Shown one piece after another: positions 28,982 to 38,126 of a DNA stretch of 47,537 bases. Location: positions 1-47,537 of the forward strand of contig JASUSC010000005.1 of assembly GCA_030446285.1 (NCBI GenBank), given 5' to 3'. The position numbers were made by a program, and so were the translations under genes. Source of the stretch: Eubacteriales bacterium (GTDB lineage: Bacteria > Bacillota > JASUSC01). The notes under the pieces are model-generated. The model was not told the origin of the DNA, made no database searches, and worked only from the letters and a program-made list of their open reading frames with translations. Within the stretch, counting starts at the first letter, position 1; every line of letters begins with the position of its first letter.

Positions 28982-30058
28982 TTACGCGCCGGGTGCTTCA
29001 GTCGCTAGGGATATCAACTGGTCGAGGTTGCAGTGCGCCGCTACTACTCCCTTGGCCAAGGAGATCGCCTTTTCGTCATCCGGCCTGATAAGGCGGCTCA
29101 CATCGGCCAGCTGATTGATCACGGTGTACGTATCATGGTGTACCAAGAGAACGGGCACCCCTTTCTCCGCCGCCCGCACTATCACCTTCATGTCAGGGTA
29201 AATGCCGCCGGTGAGGATGAGCACCGCTACGTCCGTTTCCAGCGCCACCAACGCAATCTCCGTCCGGTCCCCCCCGGTAATCACCGCTTTATTGGCCGAG
29301 CGCCGGAAGTAAGCTAGAGCACTTTCCAAGGTCATGGCACCTACCAACACATCCTCCACCACGTTACCCAATTTATCCTCCCCAGTTAGGATCTCTCCAC
29401 CCAAGGCTTCGTAAAACTCGGCTACAGTGGGAGCGCTCAACTCCGTCCGGTGGGGGATAATTCCCAATGTTTCTATGCCCTGTTGGCGTAAAAGCTCACG
29501 GTAGAGGCCATGCGCTTTCGCCAGAAGCACCCGGGGAACGTTGTTGAAGATCACTCCAGCCAATTTAACCCCCATTTCCCGGGCACAACGCCCCACAAAA
29601 AACGCCTCATCCAAGCTGCGGTCGTTCGCCACGCGCAGCACATAAACCAGGGTAGCGTTCCAGTCCCGCGCCAGGGAAAGGGCATCAAGTCCGAAAGCTG
29701 CCATGGCCCAGGAACATGCCGCCCCATCTATAAGCAAAGCCTCTGCTCCGGTTCGCACTTTGTCATAGGCCTCTTCCACCAAACGGCGGCATAACTTGTA
29801 GTCGTGGTAGGTAGAAAGGTAGTAGTCCCCCAGCGTAAGGGGAACCAGTTCCTCGGGAGAAAAGGGCAGAGCTAGAACTGTTTGCATTAAAGCAGCATCT
29901 TGGTCTCCTGTTCCTGTAGCCCTCGAAGGATTACCAATAGGCTTAAAATAGCGCACCGCTATGCCTCTGTCGCGTAGATGCAAGGCTAGGCCTAAGGCCA
30001 CTGCTGTCTTGCCACTGCCGGCTGCTCCCGCAAAATAAAGAGTTGCCATCAAGACCAC
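28982..30058 (-). CDS. BioD-like P-loop + DRTGG domain protein (phosphotransacetylase N-terminal-like)
   Basis: LYFAGAAGSGKTAVALGLALHL; VITGGDRTEIALVALETDVAVLILTGG. Confidence 0.9.
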   Translation of the reverse strand: MVLMATLYFAGAAGSGKTAVALGLALHLRDRGIAVRYFKPIGNPSRATGTGDQDAALMQTVLALPFSPEELVPLTLGDYYLSTYHDYKLCRRLVEEAYDKVRTGAEALLIDGAACSWAMAAFGLDALSLARDWNATLVYVLRVANDRSLDEAFFVGRCAREMGVKLAGVIFNNVPRVLLAKAHGLYRELLRQQGIETLGIIPHRTELSAPTVAEFYEALGGEILTGEDKLGNVVEDVLVGAMTLESALAYFRRSANKAVITGGDRTEIALVALETDVAVLILTGGIYPDMKVIVRAAEKGVPVLLVHHDTYTVINQLADVSRLIRPDDEKAISLAKGVVAAHCNLDQLISLATEAPGA

Positions 30059-30059
30059 C

Positions 30060-32159
30060 TCACCCGATGGTTATTTTGATGTCTACCGATACCGCACCTT
30101 CAGGATAGGCAAAGACGGGATTAATGTCGAGTTCCACAATCTCGGGGAAGTCGGTGACCAAGCGGGCCACCCTCCCCACCACTTCCACCACAGCTCCCAG
30201 GTCACAGGGTTTCTCTCCGCGGAACCCCCGCAAAAAGCTGTAAGCTTTAGTCTCCCGGATCATGGCCTCTATCTCCTGCGGCCCCAGCCCCCAGGTGAGG
30301 CGGAAGGCCACATCTTTAAGGAGATTAACATAAACCCCTCCCAACCCGAAAGCAATAAGCGGACCGAACTGCAAATCGCGCGTCATCCCCACAATGAGTT
30401 CTACCCCCTTGGGGTACACCTTTTGTACCTCCACCCCGTAGATGGTAGCACGGGGAAAGTGGCGCGCCGCGCTATCCACGATTTCCCAGAAAGCCTGCCG
30501 GACCTCATCGGGACTCTGCAATCCCATGCGCACTCCGCCTATGTCGGTCTTATGCAGGATGTCGGGAGAGGCTACCTTCAACACCACAGGGTAGCCGTAC
30601 TCCCCTGCAATGTTTACTGCCTCCGCCACCTGCCGGGCAAGCCGTATAGGAACCACCGGTATACCATAGGCGGAGGCAACTGCTGCTGCCTCACTCGAAA
30701 GGAGGGTGCGCCGCCGCTCCTCCCGTACCCGCTTTATGATCCGCCGAACTACGTCGGGACGCACATCGAAATAAGAAGGTACCTCCTCCCTGGGGGGACG
30801 CCCCTTAATGCTCCCGTAGCGCACGAGACCCGCTAGGACTTCTACCGCTACCTCCGGGAAGGTGAAGCAGGGAATACCAGCCTGGCTGAGGATCTCTACT
30901 CCTCCCGCCATGCTCTCCCCACCCATGAAGACCCCCACCATAGGCTTCTGGGGAAAACAGGCGTGCAATTCTGCCATCACCTGAGCCGTCCCTTTGGGAT
31001 CCGTGACCGCCGTAGGGCAACAAAGGACCAGCACGCCGTCCACGTTCTCATCGGCCAGCACTTTCTCTATAGCCACCCGGAAGCGTTCAGGCTGGGCGTC
31101 CCCCAGCACGTCCACTGGGTTGAAGATACTAGCCTCACGGGGAAGCTTGTTTCGCAGTTCTTCCGCAGTTTCACGGCCGAGACGAGCCATCTCCAGCCCT
31201 TGCCGTGCTACGCTGTCTGCCGTGATTATCCCCGGGCCGCCAGCGTTGGTAACCACCGCCACCCTTTTACCCCGAGGGATGGGCTGCCGGGTAAAGACCA
31301 TCGCCAACTCGAAAAGCTCCCGCATGCTTTGCACCCGGATGACTCCCGCCTGCCGGAAAGCAGCATCATAGGCGATATTGGAACCCGCCAGAGCACCAGT
31401 GTGAGAAGAAGCCGCCTTGGCCCCCGCCTCACTTACTCCCGCTTTCAAAACCACTACCGGCTTTTCCCGGGTAACTTTTTCCGCCACCGTCAGGAAACGC
31501 TGCCCTTCCTTTATGTCCTCCAGGTAACAGAGGATCACCTTCGTATGGGGGTCATTAGCCACTGCCTCTATGAGGTCGGTCTCGTCGAGATCAGCTTTGT
31601 TTCCCATGCTCACGAATTGCGAAAACCCGATCTTTTCCCTAATGCTCCAGTCTAAAATAGCCACCAGCATGGCCCCGCTCTGGGAAATGAAGGCTATTTC
31701 ACCTTGGTGCGGGAAGCCAGCGGCAAAGGAAGCATTGAGCGGCGTGTGGGTGTCCATGACCCCCACACAGTTGGGTCCCAAAAGGCGCATGCCATATTGC
31801 CGGCATATCGCCACCAGCTCTTTTTCCCTTTCCAGCCCCTCTTTGCCTGTCTCTTTGAAGCCAGCAGAAATCACCACGAGAGCCTTGACCCCAGCTTCAC
31901 CACAGTCCCGGGCCACATCTAGCACAAAGGAAGCAGGTACTGCTACCACCGCCAGGTCCACCGCTCCTTTACCTACGGTCGAAACCGCCGGAAAGGCCTT
32001 CAGCCCTTCGATCTCCTCGGCGCGGGGATTTATCGGGTAAAGTTCGCCTCGGTAACCCGAAACCATTATATTGCGGAGAATGATGTTCCCTATCTTGGAT
32101 CGGTCCTGAGAAGCACCTATCACCGCCACGCTCTGTGGCCGAAAAAGGGCTTCTAACAT
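30060..32159 (-). CDS. Acetate--CoA ligase family protein (ADP-forming), fused alpha/beta
   Basis: SVAVIGASQDRSKIGNIILRNI, GPNCVGVMDT, ISQSGAM, SHTGALAGS; C-terminal ATP-grasp VVLKVASPDILHKTDIGGVRMGL. Confidence 0.95.
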   Translation of the reverse strand: MLEALFRPQSVAVIGASQDRSKIGNIILRNIMVSGYRGELYPINPRAEEIEGLKAFPAVSTVGKGAVDLAVVAVPASFVLDVARDCGEAGVKALVVISAGFKETGKEGLEREKELVAICRQYGMRLLGPNCVGVMDTHTPLNASFAAGFPHQGEIAFISQSGAMLVAILDWSIREKIGFSQFVSMGNKADLDETDLIEAVANDPHTKVILCYLEDIKEGQRFLTVAEKVTREKPVVVLKAGVSEAGAKAASSHTGALAGSNIAYDAAFRQAGVIRVQSMRELFELAMVFTRQPIPRGKRVAVVTNAGGPGIITADSVARQGLEMARLGRETAEELRNKLPREASIFNPVDVLGDAQPERFRVAIEKVLADENVDGVLVLCCPTAVTDPKGTAQVMAELHACFPQKPMVGVFMGGESMAGGVEILSQAGIPCFTFPEVAVEVLAGLVRYGSIKGRPPREEVPSYFDVRPDVVRRIIKRVREERRRTLLSSEAAAVASAYGIPVVPIRLARQVAEAVNIAGEYGYPVVLKVASPDILHKTDIGGVRMGLQSPDEVRQAFWEIVDSAARHFPRATIYGVEVQKVYPKGVELIVGMTRDLQFGPLIAFGLGGVYVNLLKDVAFRLTWGLGPQEIEAMIRETKAYSFLRGFRGEKPCDLGAVVEVVGRVARLVTDFPEIVELDINPVFAYPEGAVSVDIKITIG

Positions 32160-32375
32160 GCTTTAAATTTCTCCCTCCCTCTAGCTTATCCGAAACTGCC
32201 GCTAAGTTTTTAATCCTTTTGTTTTTCCAGAATTTTTCTAGGTTAGTTTAGTAAATATTAGTAATAACTTCCTTTGCTACTCCTCTTTTCCTGCTCCTAG
32301 GAACTCTCTTCTTCCATAGCTTGGAAGAAAACAGAAAAGATTATCCCCCCTTCCAAGCATTTACCTAGCAAAAAG

Positions 32376-32393
32376 CCATCCCCTCCCCGGTGG
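32376..32393 (-). terminator. Terminator downstream of the CBS gene
   Basis: Minus strand CCACCGGGGAGGGGATGG followed by CTTTTTGC; imperfect stem. Confidence 0.5.
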
Positions 32394-32397
32394 TTTT

Positions 32398-32868
32398 TTA
32401 AAAATCATCAACCTTCTCCTTTTTAGCCGCCAGCGCCCGCACTATGTCGTGCCGGCTGATAATCCCCACCAGTTTACCGTGGCTTACCACCGGCACCCGG
32501 TTAATCTTTTTCTTCAGCATCAGGGAAGCCACTTCTTCTACCGGGGTATCCTCCTCTACCGTAATCACGTCTTCGGTCATCAACTCTCGTACCTTTACCG
32601 CCACCATTTTCCGCAAATCTTCATCCAGTTGCCGGGGATCTTCCAAAAAAATCAAACTGCCGAGAACGTTGATGAAAGAAGGAACCCGCAGTTTGGCATC
32701 CCGGACCAGGAGGTCGGCTTCGCTGACAATGCCAATAACTCCTCCGTGGTCATTGACCACCGGCACCCCACTGATTTTATTCTCTGCCAGAATCTTAATC
32801 ACTTCCTCTACCGTGGTATCGGGCTTTACCGTAATTACCTCTTTGGTCATGATGTCCCGTGCGAGCAT
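32398..32868 (-). CDS. CBS-domain pair protein
   Basis: Two CBS repeats: ARDIMTKEVITVKPDTTVEEVIKILAENKISGVPVVND and VRELMTEDVITVEEDTPVEEVASLMLKKKINRVPVVSHGKLVGIISRHDIVRAL. Confidence 0.95.
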   Translation of the reverse strand: MLARDIMTKEVITVKPDTTVEEVIKILAENKISGVPVVNDHGGVIGIVSEADLLVRDAKLRVPSFINVLGSLIFLEDPRQLDEDLRKMVAVKVRELMTEDVITVEEDTPVEEVASLMLKKKINRVPVVSHGKLVGIISRHDIVRALAAKKEKVDDF

Positions 32869-32895
32869 CTTCTTAGCCTCCTGTTCCTTGCTGGG

Positions 32896-34452
32896 TTAAT
32901 TTTGCTTCGTTATCCGGCAAAAAGCCGCCGGCAGAAAATCCAAAAGATCGGTAGCCGCCAGCGAATATTCGCCTTTTTCCGCTGCAGCAAGGTCTCCTGC
33001 CAAACCATGGAGATATACCCCGGCCACAGCCGCTTCTTCTGCCTTAAGCCCCTGCGCCATCAGGCCAGCTATGATTCCAGTCAGCACGTCACCGGTTCCG
33101 CCACTGCCCATACCGGAATTGCCGGTAGGATTTATGTACACCTTCCCCTCTGGAGTGGCAATTACGGTGCGGGCGCCTTTGAGAACCGTTACCGCGCCGA
33201 AACGGCGGGCTGCCCGCAAGGCCGTACCCAGCCGGTCAGCGTTAACAGCATCAATTTCCATCCCCAGCAACCGCGCCATTTCGCCGGGATGGGGAGTTAT
33301 CACAGCCTCACCGCGGTAATTTTCCAAAAGGGAAGGCTGGCGGGCAACGTTATTTATCCCGTCGGCATCGAGAACCAGCGGTTTCTCACTTTCCTCAAGC
33401 AACCCGCGCAAAAAAGCAAGAACATCTTCTCCCTGACCCAGACCGGGCCCCACCGCCATCACATCGGCAGCAGCAGCAATTTCCCGCGCTTGTTCCCAAC
33501 TTTTCTCGCTCAGGGTGCCTTTTTCTCCTTCTGGCAGAGGCCGGGCCATGGCTTCGGTAAGCTTGGCTCCAACGATGGGATAAACCCCCTGTGGTACCGC
33601 CACCGTCACCAGACCGGCTCCGCTGCGCACCGCTCCATTACCCGCCAGGGCCGCCGCCCCGGTATAACCCGGTGAGCCAGCAAAAACCACCACCCGGCCG
33701 AAGGTGCCTTTATGGCCTTGAGCCGGGCGGGCCGGCAATAGCTCTGCTACCCTTTCCCCGGTAACGAGATACCGCTTGATACTGTACCTGTCCACCACCG
33801 TCCGGGGAATGGAAATGTCGGCAATGTACAGGGTCCCGGTATACTCTGCCCCTGGATAAAGCACCAAACCCACTTTGGGCAAGCCAAAGGTAACGGTAGC
33901 CGCTGCCTTAACACACGGCCCCCACACCTGGCCGGTATTGGCTTCCAGGCCCGACGGAATATCCACCGCCAGCACCGGCCGCTGGGAGGAATTGATTATC
34001 TCGATAACCCGGCCGGTAAAATCGTCAACCCGGCCTTTAAAGCCGGTGCCAAAAATAGCATCTACCACTAAGTGGCTGGAGAAAAGGGCCAGCCGGACAA
34101 CGTTGAGGCCGTTGTCGCGCAAAACCTGGTGAACCTTCTGGCCCATATTTTGGTAAATTTTCAGGTTGAGGAGGGCGTCCCCTTTTATCTCCTCTGGACG
34201 ACACAGGAGCAAAACTTTTACCTCCGCCCCCCGGTTGACCAAGTGACGGGCCAGGACCAGGCCGTCGCCGCCGTTGTTCCCCTTACCAACAAAGATCGAT
34301 ACTTTTTTCCCCGCTATCTCTCCCAGCATCTTTTCCGCAACTTCCAGCAACCGCAAGCCGGCGTTCTCCATCAACACCGGGCCGGGAATTCCGATTTCCT
34401 CTATTGTCGCCCGGTCCAGCTCCCGCATCTCTTCCGCCGTTACCAGCAGCAC
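32896..34452 (-). CDS. nnr: Bifunctional NAD(P)H-hydrate epimerase / ADP-dependent dehydratase
   Basis: VGKGNNGGDGLVLARHL; GPGLGQGEDVLAFLR; NPTGNSGMGSGGTGDVLTGIIAGL. Confidence 0.95.
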   Translation of the reverse strand: MLLVTAEEMRELDRATIEEIGIPGPVLMENAGLRLLEVAEKMLGEIAGKKVSIFVGKGNNGGDGLVLARHLVNRGAEVKVLLLCRPEEIKGDALLNLKIYQNMGQKVHQVLRDNGLNVVRLALFSSHLVVDAIFGTGFKGRVDDFTGRVIEIINSSQRPVLAVDIPSGLEANTGQVWGPCVKAAATVTFGLPKVGLVLYPGAEYTGTLYIADISIPRTVVDRYSIKRYLVTGERVAELLPARPAQGHKGTFGRVVVFAGSPGYTGAAALAGNGAVRSGAGLVTVAVPQGVYPIVGAKLTEAMARPLPEGEKGTLSEKSWEQAREIAAAADVMAVGPGLGQGEDVLAFLRGLLEESEKPLVLDADGINNVARQPSLLENYRGEAVITPHPGEMARLLGMEIDAVNADRLGTALRAARRFGAVTVLKGARTVIATPEGKVYINPTGNSGMGSGGTGDVLTGIIAGLMAQGLKAEEAAVAGVYLHGLAGDLAAAEKGEYSLAATDLLDFLPAAFCRITKQN

Positions 34453-34838
34453 CTCTCTACCACCCCCAGACTAACAGCATAAGCTACCGCGTACTCCCGG
34501 CTGTGGGAAAGGGAGACCAGTACTTCTTTTATCCCCTTTTGCCTGGCTACCTCCGCTGCCCTGCCCCGCAGGCATACCCGCGGGCTACCATCTCTCGTCG
34601 GTAGTATTTCCACCTCGGTCCAGGCAATTCCTCTCTTCCCTGTCCCTAAGGCCTTCAAGACCGCCTCCTTGGCGGCAAACCTGCCGGCAAAATGCTCCTC
34701 GGGTCGTGCCTTGCTCAAACAATATTTCCTCTCCGCCTCCGTAAAAACCCTTTCGACAAAGCGAGACCGGCGAACGGCACGACTGATGCGGCTGATCTCC
34801 ACTATGTCAGTTCCAATTCCCACAATCACCGGCAACAC
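34440..34838 (-). CDS. acpS: Holo-[acyl-carrier-protein] synthase
   Basis: GIGTDIVEISRI, HFAGRFAAKEAVLKALG, SLSHSREYAVAYAV. Confidence 0.96.
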   Translation of the reverse strand: MLPVIVGIGTDIVEISRISRAVRRSRFVERVFTEAERKYCLSKARPEEHFAGRFAAKEAVLKALGTGKRGIAWTEVEILPTRDGSPRVCLRGRAAEVARQKGIKEVLVSLSHSREYAVAYAVSLGVVERCCW

Positions 34839-34904
34839 CTCATACTTTTCCGTCCTTCACCCTCTCAGGAATATTTTTCCCCTGTTAGAGTATTCTCTAG
34901 AAAC

Positions 34905-34926
34905 AAAAAAAACCCTGCCACCAGGG
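34905..34926 (-). terminator. Terminator downstream of cheW
   Basis: Minus strand CCCTG-GTGG-CAGGG-TTTTTTTT. Confidence 0.85.
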
Positions 34927-34950
34927 CCTGAAATTAAAACATATCCGCCA

Positions 34951-35451
34951 TTACTGAGCCGTAACCTCACCTTCTACCTGCATCTCCTGGAGAGCAGCGT
35001 GCTCCTCGGCCGTAAGCAGCTTGTCTATGTCCAAAATTATCAGCAGCCTTTCCCCCACCTTGCCAACCCCGGCGATATACTGGGCATCGATAGCAGTGGC
35101 CATAGCAGGGGTCTTCTCTATTTCCTGTCCGGAAATGCGCAACACTTCCGAGACAGCATCAACAATGACGCCAAAAACCTGTTCCTGCACCTCCACCACG
35201 ATTATTCTGGCCTCAGACGTGTACTCACCCAGCTCCAAATCAAACCTCTTCTTTAAATCGATGATGGGGATAATCTGCCCGCGTAAGTTTATGACCCCTT
35301 CTACAAAAGAAGGCGATTTGGGAATTTTGGTGGGTTTGGCTAGGCGGTTAATCTCCCGCACCTGAGTGATGGGAACGCCGAACTCTTCATCGTTGAGTTT
35401 AAAGACTACCAACTGATATTCTTTGCCAGAGGTAAATTCCACCATGAGCAC
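34951..35451 (-). CDS. cheW: Chemotaxis coupling protein CheW
   Basis: YQLVVFKLNDEEFGVPITQVREI, FVEGVINLRGQIIPIIDLKKRF. Confidence 0.94.
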   Translation of the reverse strand: MLMVEFTSGKEYQLVVFKLNDEEFGVPITQVREINRLAKPTKIPKSPSFVEGVINLRGQIIPIIDLKKRFDLELGEYTSEARIIVVEVQEQVFGVIVDAVSEVLRISGQEIEKTPAMATAIDAQYIAGVGKVGERLLIILDIDKLLTAEEHAALQEMQVEGEVTAQ

Positions 35452-35615
35452 CTCCCTATAAGCTGCTAGTGTATAACTTTCTACACAGAATGGAAAAATC
35501 CTTTTCCTGCAACAAAAGTCGTAAATAATTTTTTAGCTAATTCTTTCCCTAGGTCTCCAGAAAACTTCCGCGCCAAAGGAGGAACACTAAGGACAAAAAC
35601 TCAATTAGGAGAGGG

Positions 35616-36011
35616 ATGACTATAGATTTAAAAATACTCCATAAAATAATCAACCTAGCCGGGAAACGCCCTCGCCACCTTATGGGACTCCGTTACTACC
35701 TGATCGTGAGCGACCGGCTGGGCATAGCCGCTCCTCCTGCTCCGGGAGCAATCGTTCTTGAATACGGCGGGCGGGAAGCCCGCCTGGACATCGTTACCCC
35801 CGAAAACGCCCACCTTTTCCATTGCCGGGTAAAACCGGGTACACGAAGCATTCCGGTTGCCACCTACATCCGGTCCCTGACCTACTTGCTTACCGGTGAA
35901 ACCATCCCCGACCCGGGTGATACATCCCCTGCTCAGAAAGCCCATTATTTCTGCCAGCGGGGTATCGAGATCCTGACCCCGCACTTTTTAGATGTTCCGG
36001 CAAAAAGATGA
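35616..36011 (+). CDS. Hypothetical protein, the only well-supported plus-strand CDS
   Basis: SD AGGAGAGGG before ATG; coherent 131-aa sequence; convergent with and overlapping the gppA 3' end by 24 bp. Confidence 0.75.
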   Translation: MTIDLKILHKIINLAGKRPRHLMGLRYYLIVSDRLGIAAPPAPGAIVLEYGGREARLDIVTPENAHLFHCRVKPGTRSIPVATYIRSLTYLLTGETIPDPGDTSPAQKAHYFCQRGIEILTPHFLDVPAKR

Positions 36012-36911
36012 CTCTTTTTCTTTCAGCAACCGGTAAATAACGCCCTCCAGCAAATCCGCTTCACTGACAGTTATTCTCTCCCGCCTTAGCTCCTCCATTA
36101 CCGTAAGGAGGATGGTCCCGCCGGCACAGATGATATCTGCCCGCTGCGGCATGAGTCCCGGCACCTTTTGCCGTTCGGCCAAGCTCATGCCTTCCAGACA
36201 GTGGAGGATTTGCGCCACCCGTTCCCGCGATAAAACATATCCCTGGACCTTTTCCCGGCTGTATTCCGTAAGCTCCAAATCCACTGCCGCGAAGGTGGTG
36301 GCCGTTCCCCCCACGCCCACTAAAGTAAAATCACTCCTTAAAGCAGCAAGGACACGCTTGGTTACAGGCTGCAGCATTTTCCTAATCTCCTCTTGGCCGG
36401 TCCCTTTTTCCGTCACCTTGACCGCTCCCACCGGTACACTCTCCGCCTGGACCTCTCCCTCTTCCTGCCACACCAACTCCGTGCTTCCGCCACCTATATC
36501 CACTACTACCAGCGGCCCCGGATTTTGAGTTGAAAAACTGCCCGCCACCCCGCTATAAGTGAGATAAGCCTCCTCTTTTCCGCTGATAACGGCAAAGGGA
36601 ATGCCGCTCTTTGCCGTAACTTCGGCCACGAACTCCTTCCCGTCTTCCGCCTCCCGGACCGCGCTGGTAGCTACTCCATAGGCCTTCATTACTCCCATTT
36701 CCTGACAGAGGCGGGCGTAATCAATCACCGCCGCTAGTGTCGCCTGCCGTGATTCAGGGTGGAGTTTTTTTCTTTGCTCCAACTCCCTCCCCAAACGGGT
36801 GGTAACCAGGCGGGTCAAAAGGGGAACAACTCGCCCCTCCTTCACTTCCGCCACCAGCAGCCGCACCGAATTGGTTCCCATATCCACAGCAGCATAGCGT
36901 GGTTTCATCAT
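35988..36911 (-). CDS. Ppx/GppA family phosphatase
   Basis: AAVDMGTNSVRLLVAEV; VVDIGGGSTELVW; GVGGTATTFAA. Confidence 0.95.
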   Translation of the reverse strand: MMKPRYAAVDMGTNSVRLLVAEVKEGRVVPLLTRLVTTRLGRELEQRKKLHPESRQATLAAVIDYARLCQEMGVMKAYGVATSAVREAEDGKEFVAEVTAKSGIPFAVISGKEEAYLTYSGVAGSFSTQNPGPLVVVDIGGGSTELVWQEEGEVQAESVPVGAVKVTEKGTGQEEIRKMLQPVTKRVLAALRSDFTLVGVGGTATTFAAVDLELTEYSREKVQGYVLSRERVAQILHCLEGMSLAERQKVPGLMPQRADIICAGGTILLTVMEELRRERITVSEADLLEGVIYRLLKEKESSFCRNI

Positions 36912-36949
36912 CCTCCTCCCCCATCCCGCGTCAAAGAATAAAAATAAAA

Positions 36950-36970
36950 AGGCCCCGCTCAGCGAAGCCT
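36950..36970 (-). terminator. Terminator overlapping the yabR stop codon
   Basis: Minus strand AGGCTTCGC-TGA-GCGGGGCCT-TTTTATTTTTATT; the stop TGA is in the loop. Confidence 0.75.
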
Positions 36971-37387
36971 GCTTTCCCAGTTATTTTTTCTCGTCCCGCG
37001 GTTGCTTTTTCTTTTTTCCCCTACTTTTTTGAACAAGTCTTTCTGCCTTTCTTCACTCTCCTTGAGAAACCTGGCCAGCCGGTCCTCAAAACTGAGCTGG
37101 GCAGACAGCCGCGCGGAGGATCGCAAAGCCGATCTTTCCTTGCCTTTATAGCCTTCCCGCGCTTGGCGGATGGAAAGACTGATCTTCCCTTTTTCGTCAA
37201 TACCGATTACCTTAACCTTAACCCGTTCCCTGTCTTTGAGATAATCGCGTACATCCCTTACGTACTCATCTGCTACTTCGGAAATGTGAACCAGACCCTT
37301 TTTCCCGCCGGGAAGTTCAATAAAGGCCCCAAAACTGGTAATCCCGGTAACGATACCCTCAAGAACAGCACCAATTTCAACTGCCAT
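36959..37387 (-). CDS. yabR: S1 RNA-binding domain protein (YabR-like)
   Basis: IGAVLEGIVTGITSFGAFIELPGGKKGLVHISEVADEYV. Confidence 0.93.
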   Translation of the reverse strand: MAVEIGAVLEGIVTGITSFGAFIELPGGKKGLVHISEVADEYVRDVRDYLKDRERVKVKVIGIDEKGKISLSIRQAREGYKGKERSALRSSARLSAQLSFEDRLARFLKESEERQKDLFKKVGEKRKSNRGTRKNNWESRLR

Positions 37388-37459
37388 GAAAAACCGAAAT
37401 CCTCCTCAATGCTGATTGGCTTCATTATAGACGACAGCCGCTCCCCCTGTCAAGAATTT

Positions 37460-37807
37460 TCACTCCCCGGCAGGCAGGCTGCTGTCCACAGCAGGTCTGA
37501 GAGCCTCTCCCTTTTGGGCTCTGATAATCACTTTTTCCCCGGGTTTAACCAGCCCTAACTTCTCCCGCGCCATCTTTTCCACATATTCGTCAGACTGGAG
37601 CATCTTAATTTTCTCCCTCAGTTCCCTGTTTTTCTCTGTCAAATCCTGCACCTGCCGCTCAACTTCCAGCATCTCCTTGTGGAGCTGATAGGCTTTAACT
37701 ATGTTCCCGGCTAAAGAAAAGAGAAAAAAGCCGAGGAGAGCGGCAAAAATTAAAAATCTCTTCTTGTTTTTAATTTTTAGCCTCCTTTTTCTTCCCCGTG
37801 TCTTCAC
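37460..37807 (-). CDS. divIC: Septum formation initiator family protein (DivIC/FtsB)
   Basis: TM followed by coiled coil VERQVQDLTEKNRELREKIKMLQSDEYVEKMAREKLGLVKPGEKVI; internal GTG near 37807 preferred. Confidence 0.88.
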   Translation of the reverse strand: MKTRGRKRRLKIKNKKRFLIFAALLGFFLFSLAGNIVKAYQLHKEMLEVERQVQDLTEKNRELREKIKMLQSDEYVEKMAREKLGLVKPGEKVIIRAQKGEALRPAVDSSLPAGE

Positions 37808-38033
37808 CCTCTTCCCTCCCGTCTTCACTGAAAATCCCCAGAACGGCCCCATCCAAAATAGCCACCACTTCAAACCCCTTGCTCCTCGCCCGGTTGTAAA
37901 GGGTAGCCACCGTCGCCGGGCTGATCCCCAGCCGCCGCCCTACTTCTTCATTGCTGTAACCCATTTCTTTGAGGACCACTACCTGTCTTTCCCGAAAACT
38001 GAGTCTTTCCAGGCCGCGAATTTCAATTTTCAC
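37770..38033 (-). CDS. Small HTH (sigma-70 region 4/LuxR-like) protein
   Basis: LSFRERQVVVLKEMGYSNEEVGRRLGISPATVATLYNRARSKG; acidic/basic tail. Confidence 0.8.
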   Translation of the reverse strand: MKIEIRGLERLSFRERQVVVLKEMGYSNEEVGRRLGISPATVATLYNRARSKGFEVVAILDGAVLGIFSEDGREEGEDTGKKKEAKN

Positions 38034-38126
38034 ACCCGTTACCGCCCTGGATTTATTACAAATCTTTTACGTTCTTATTACTTTTTCTTCTCCACCCCGC
38101 AAAAAACTCCTGCCAAAAAAGAAAAT

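Noticed and set aside
30963-31655. Plus-strand ORFs antisense to the ACD gene
   Set aside because: No SD or family match; mirror frames of a strongly conserved minus-strand CDS.
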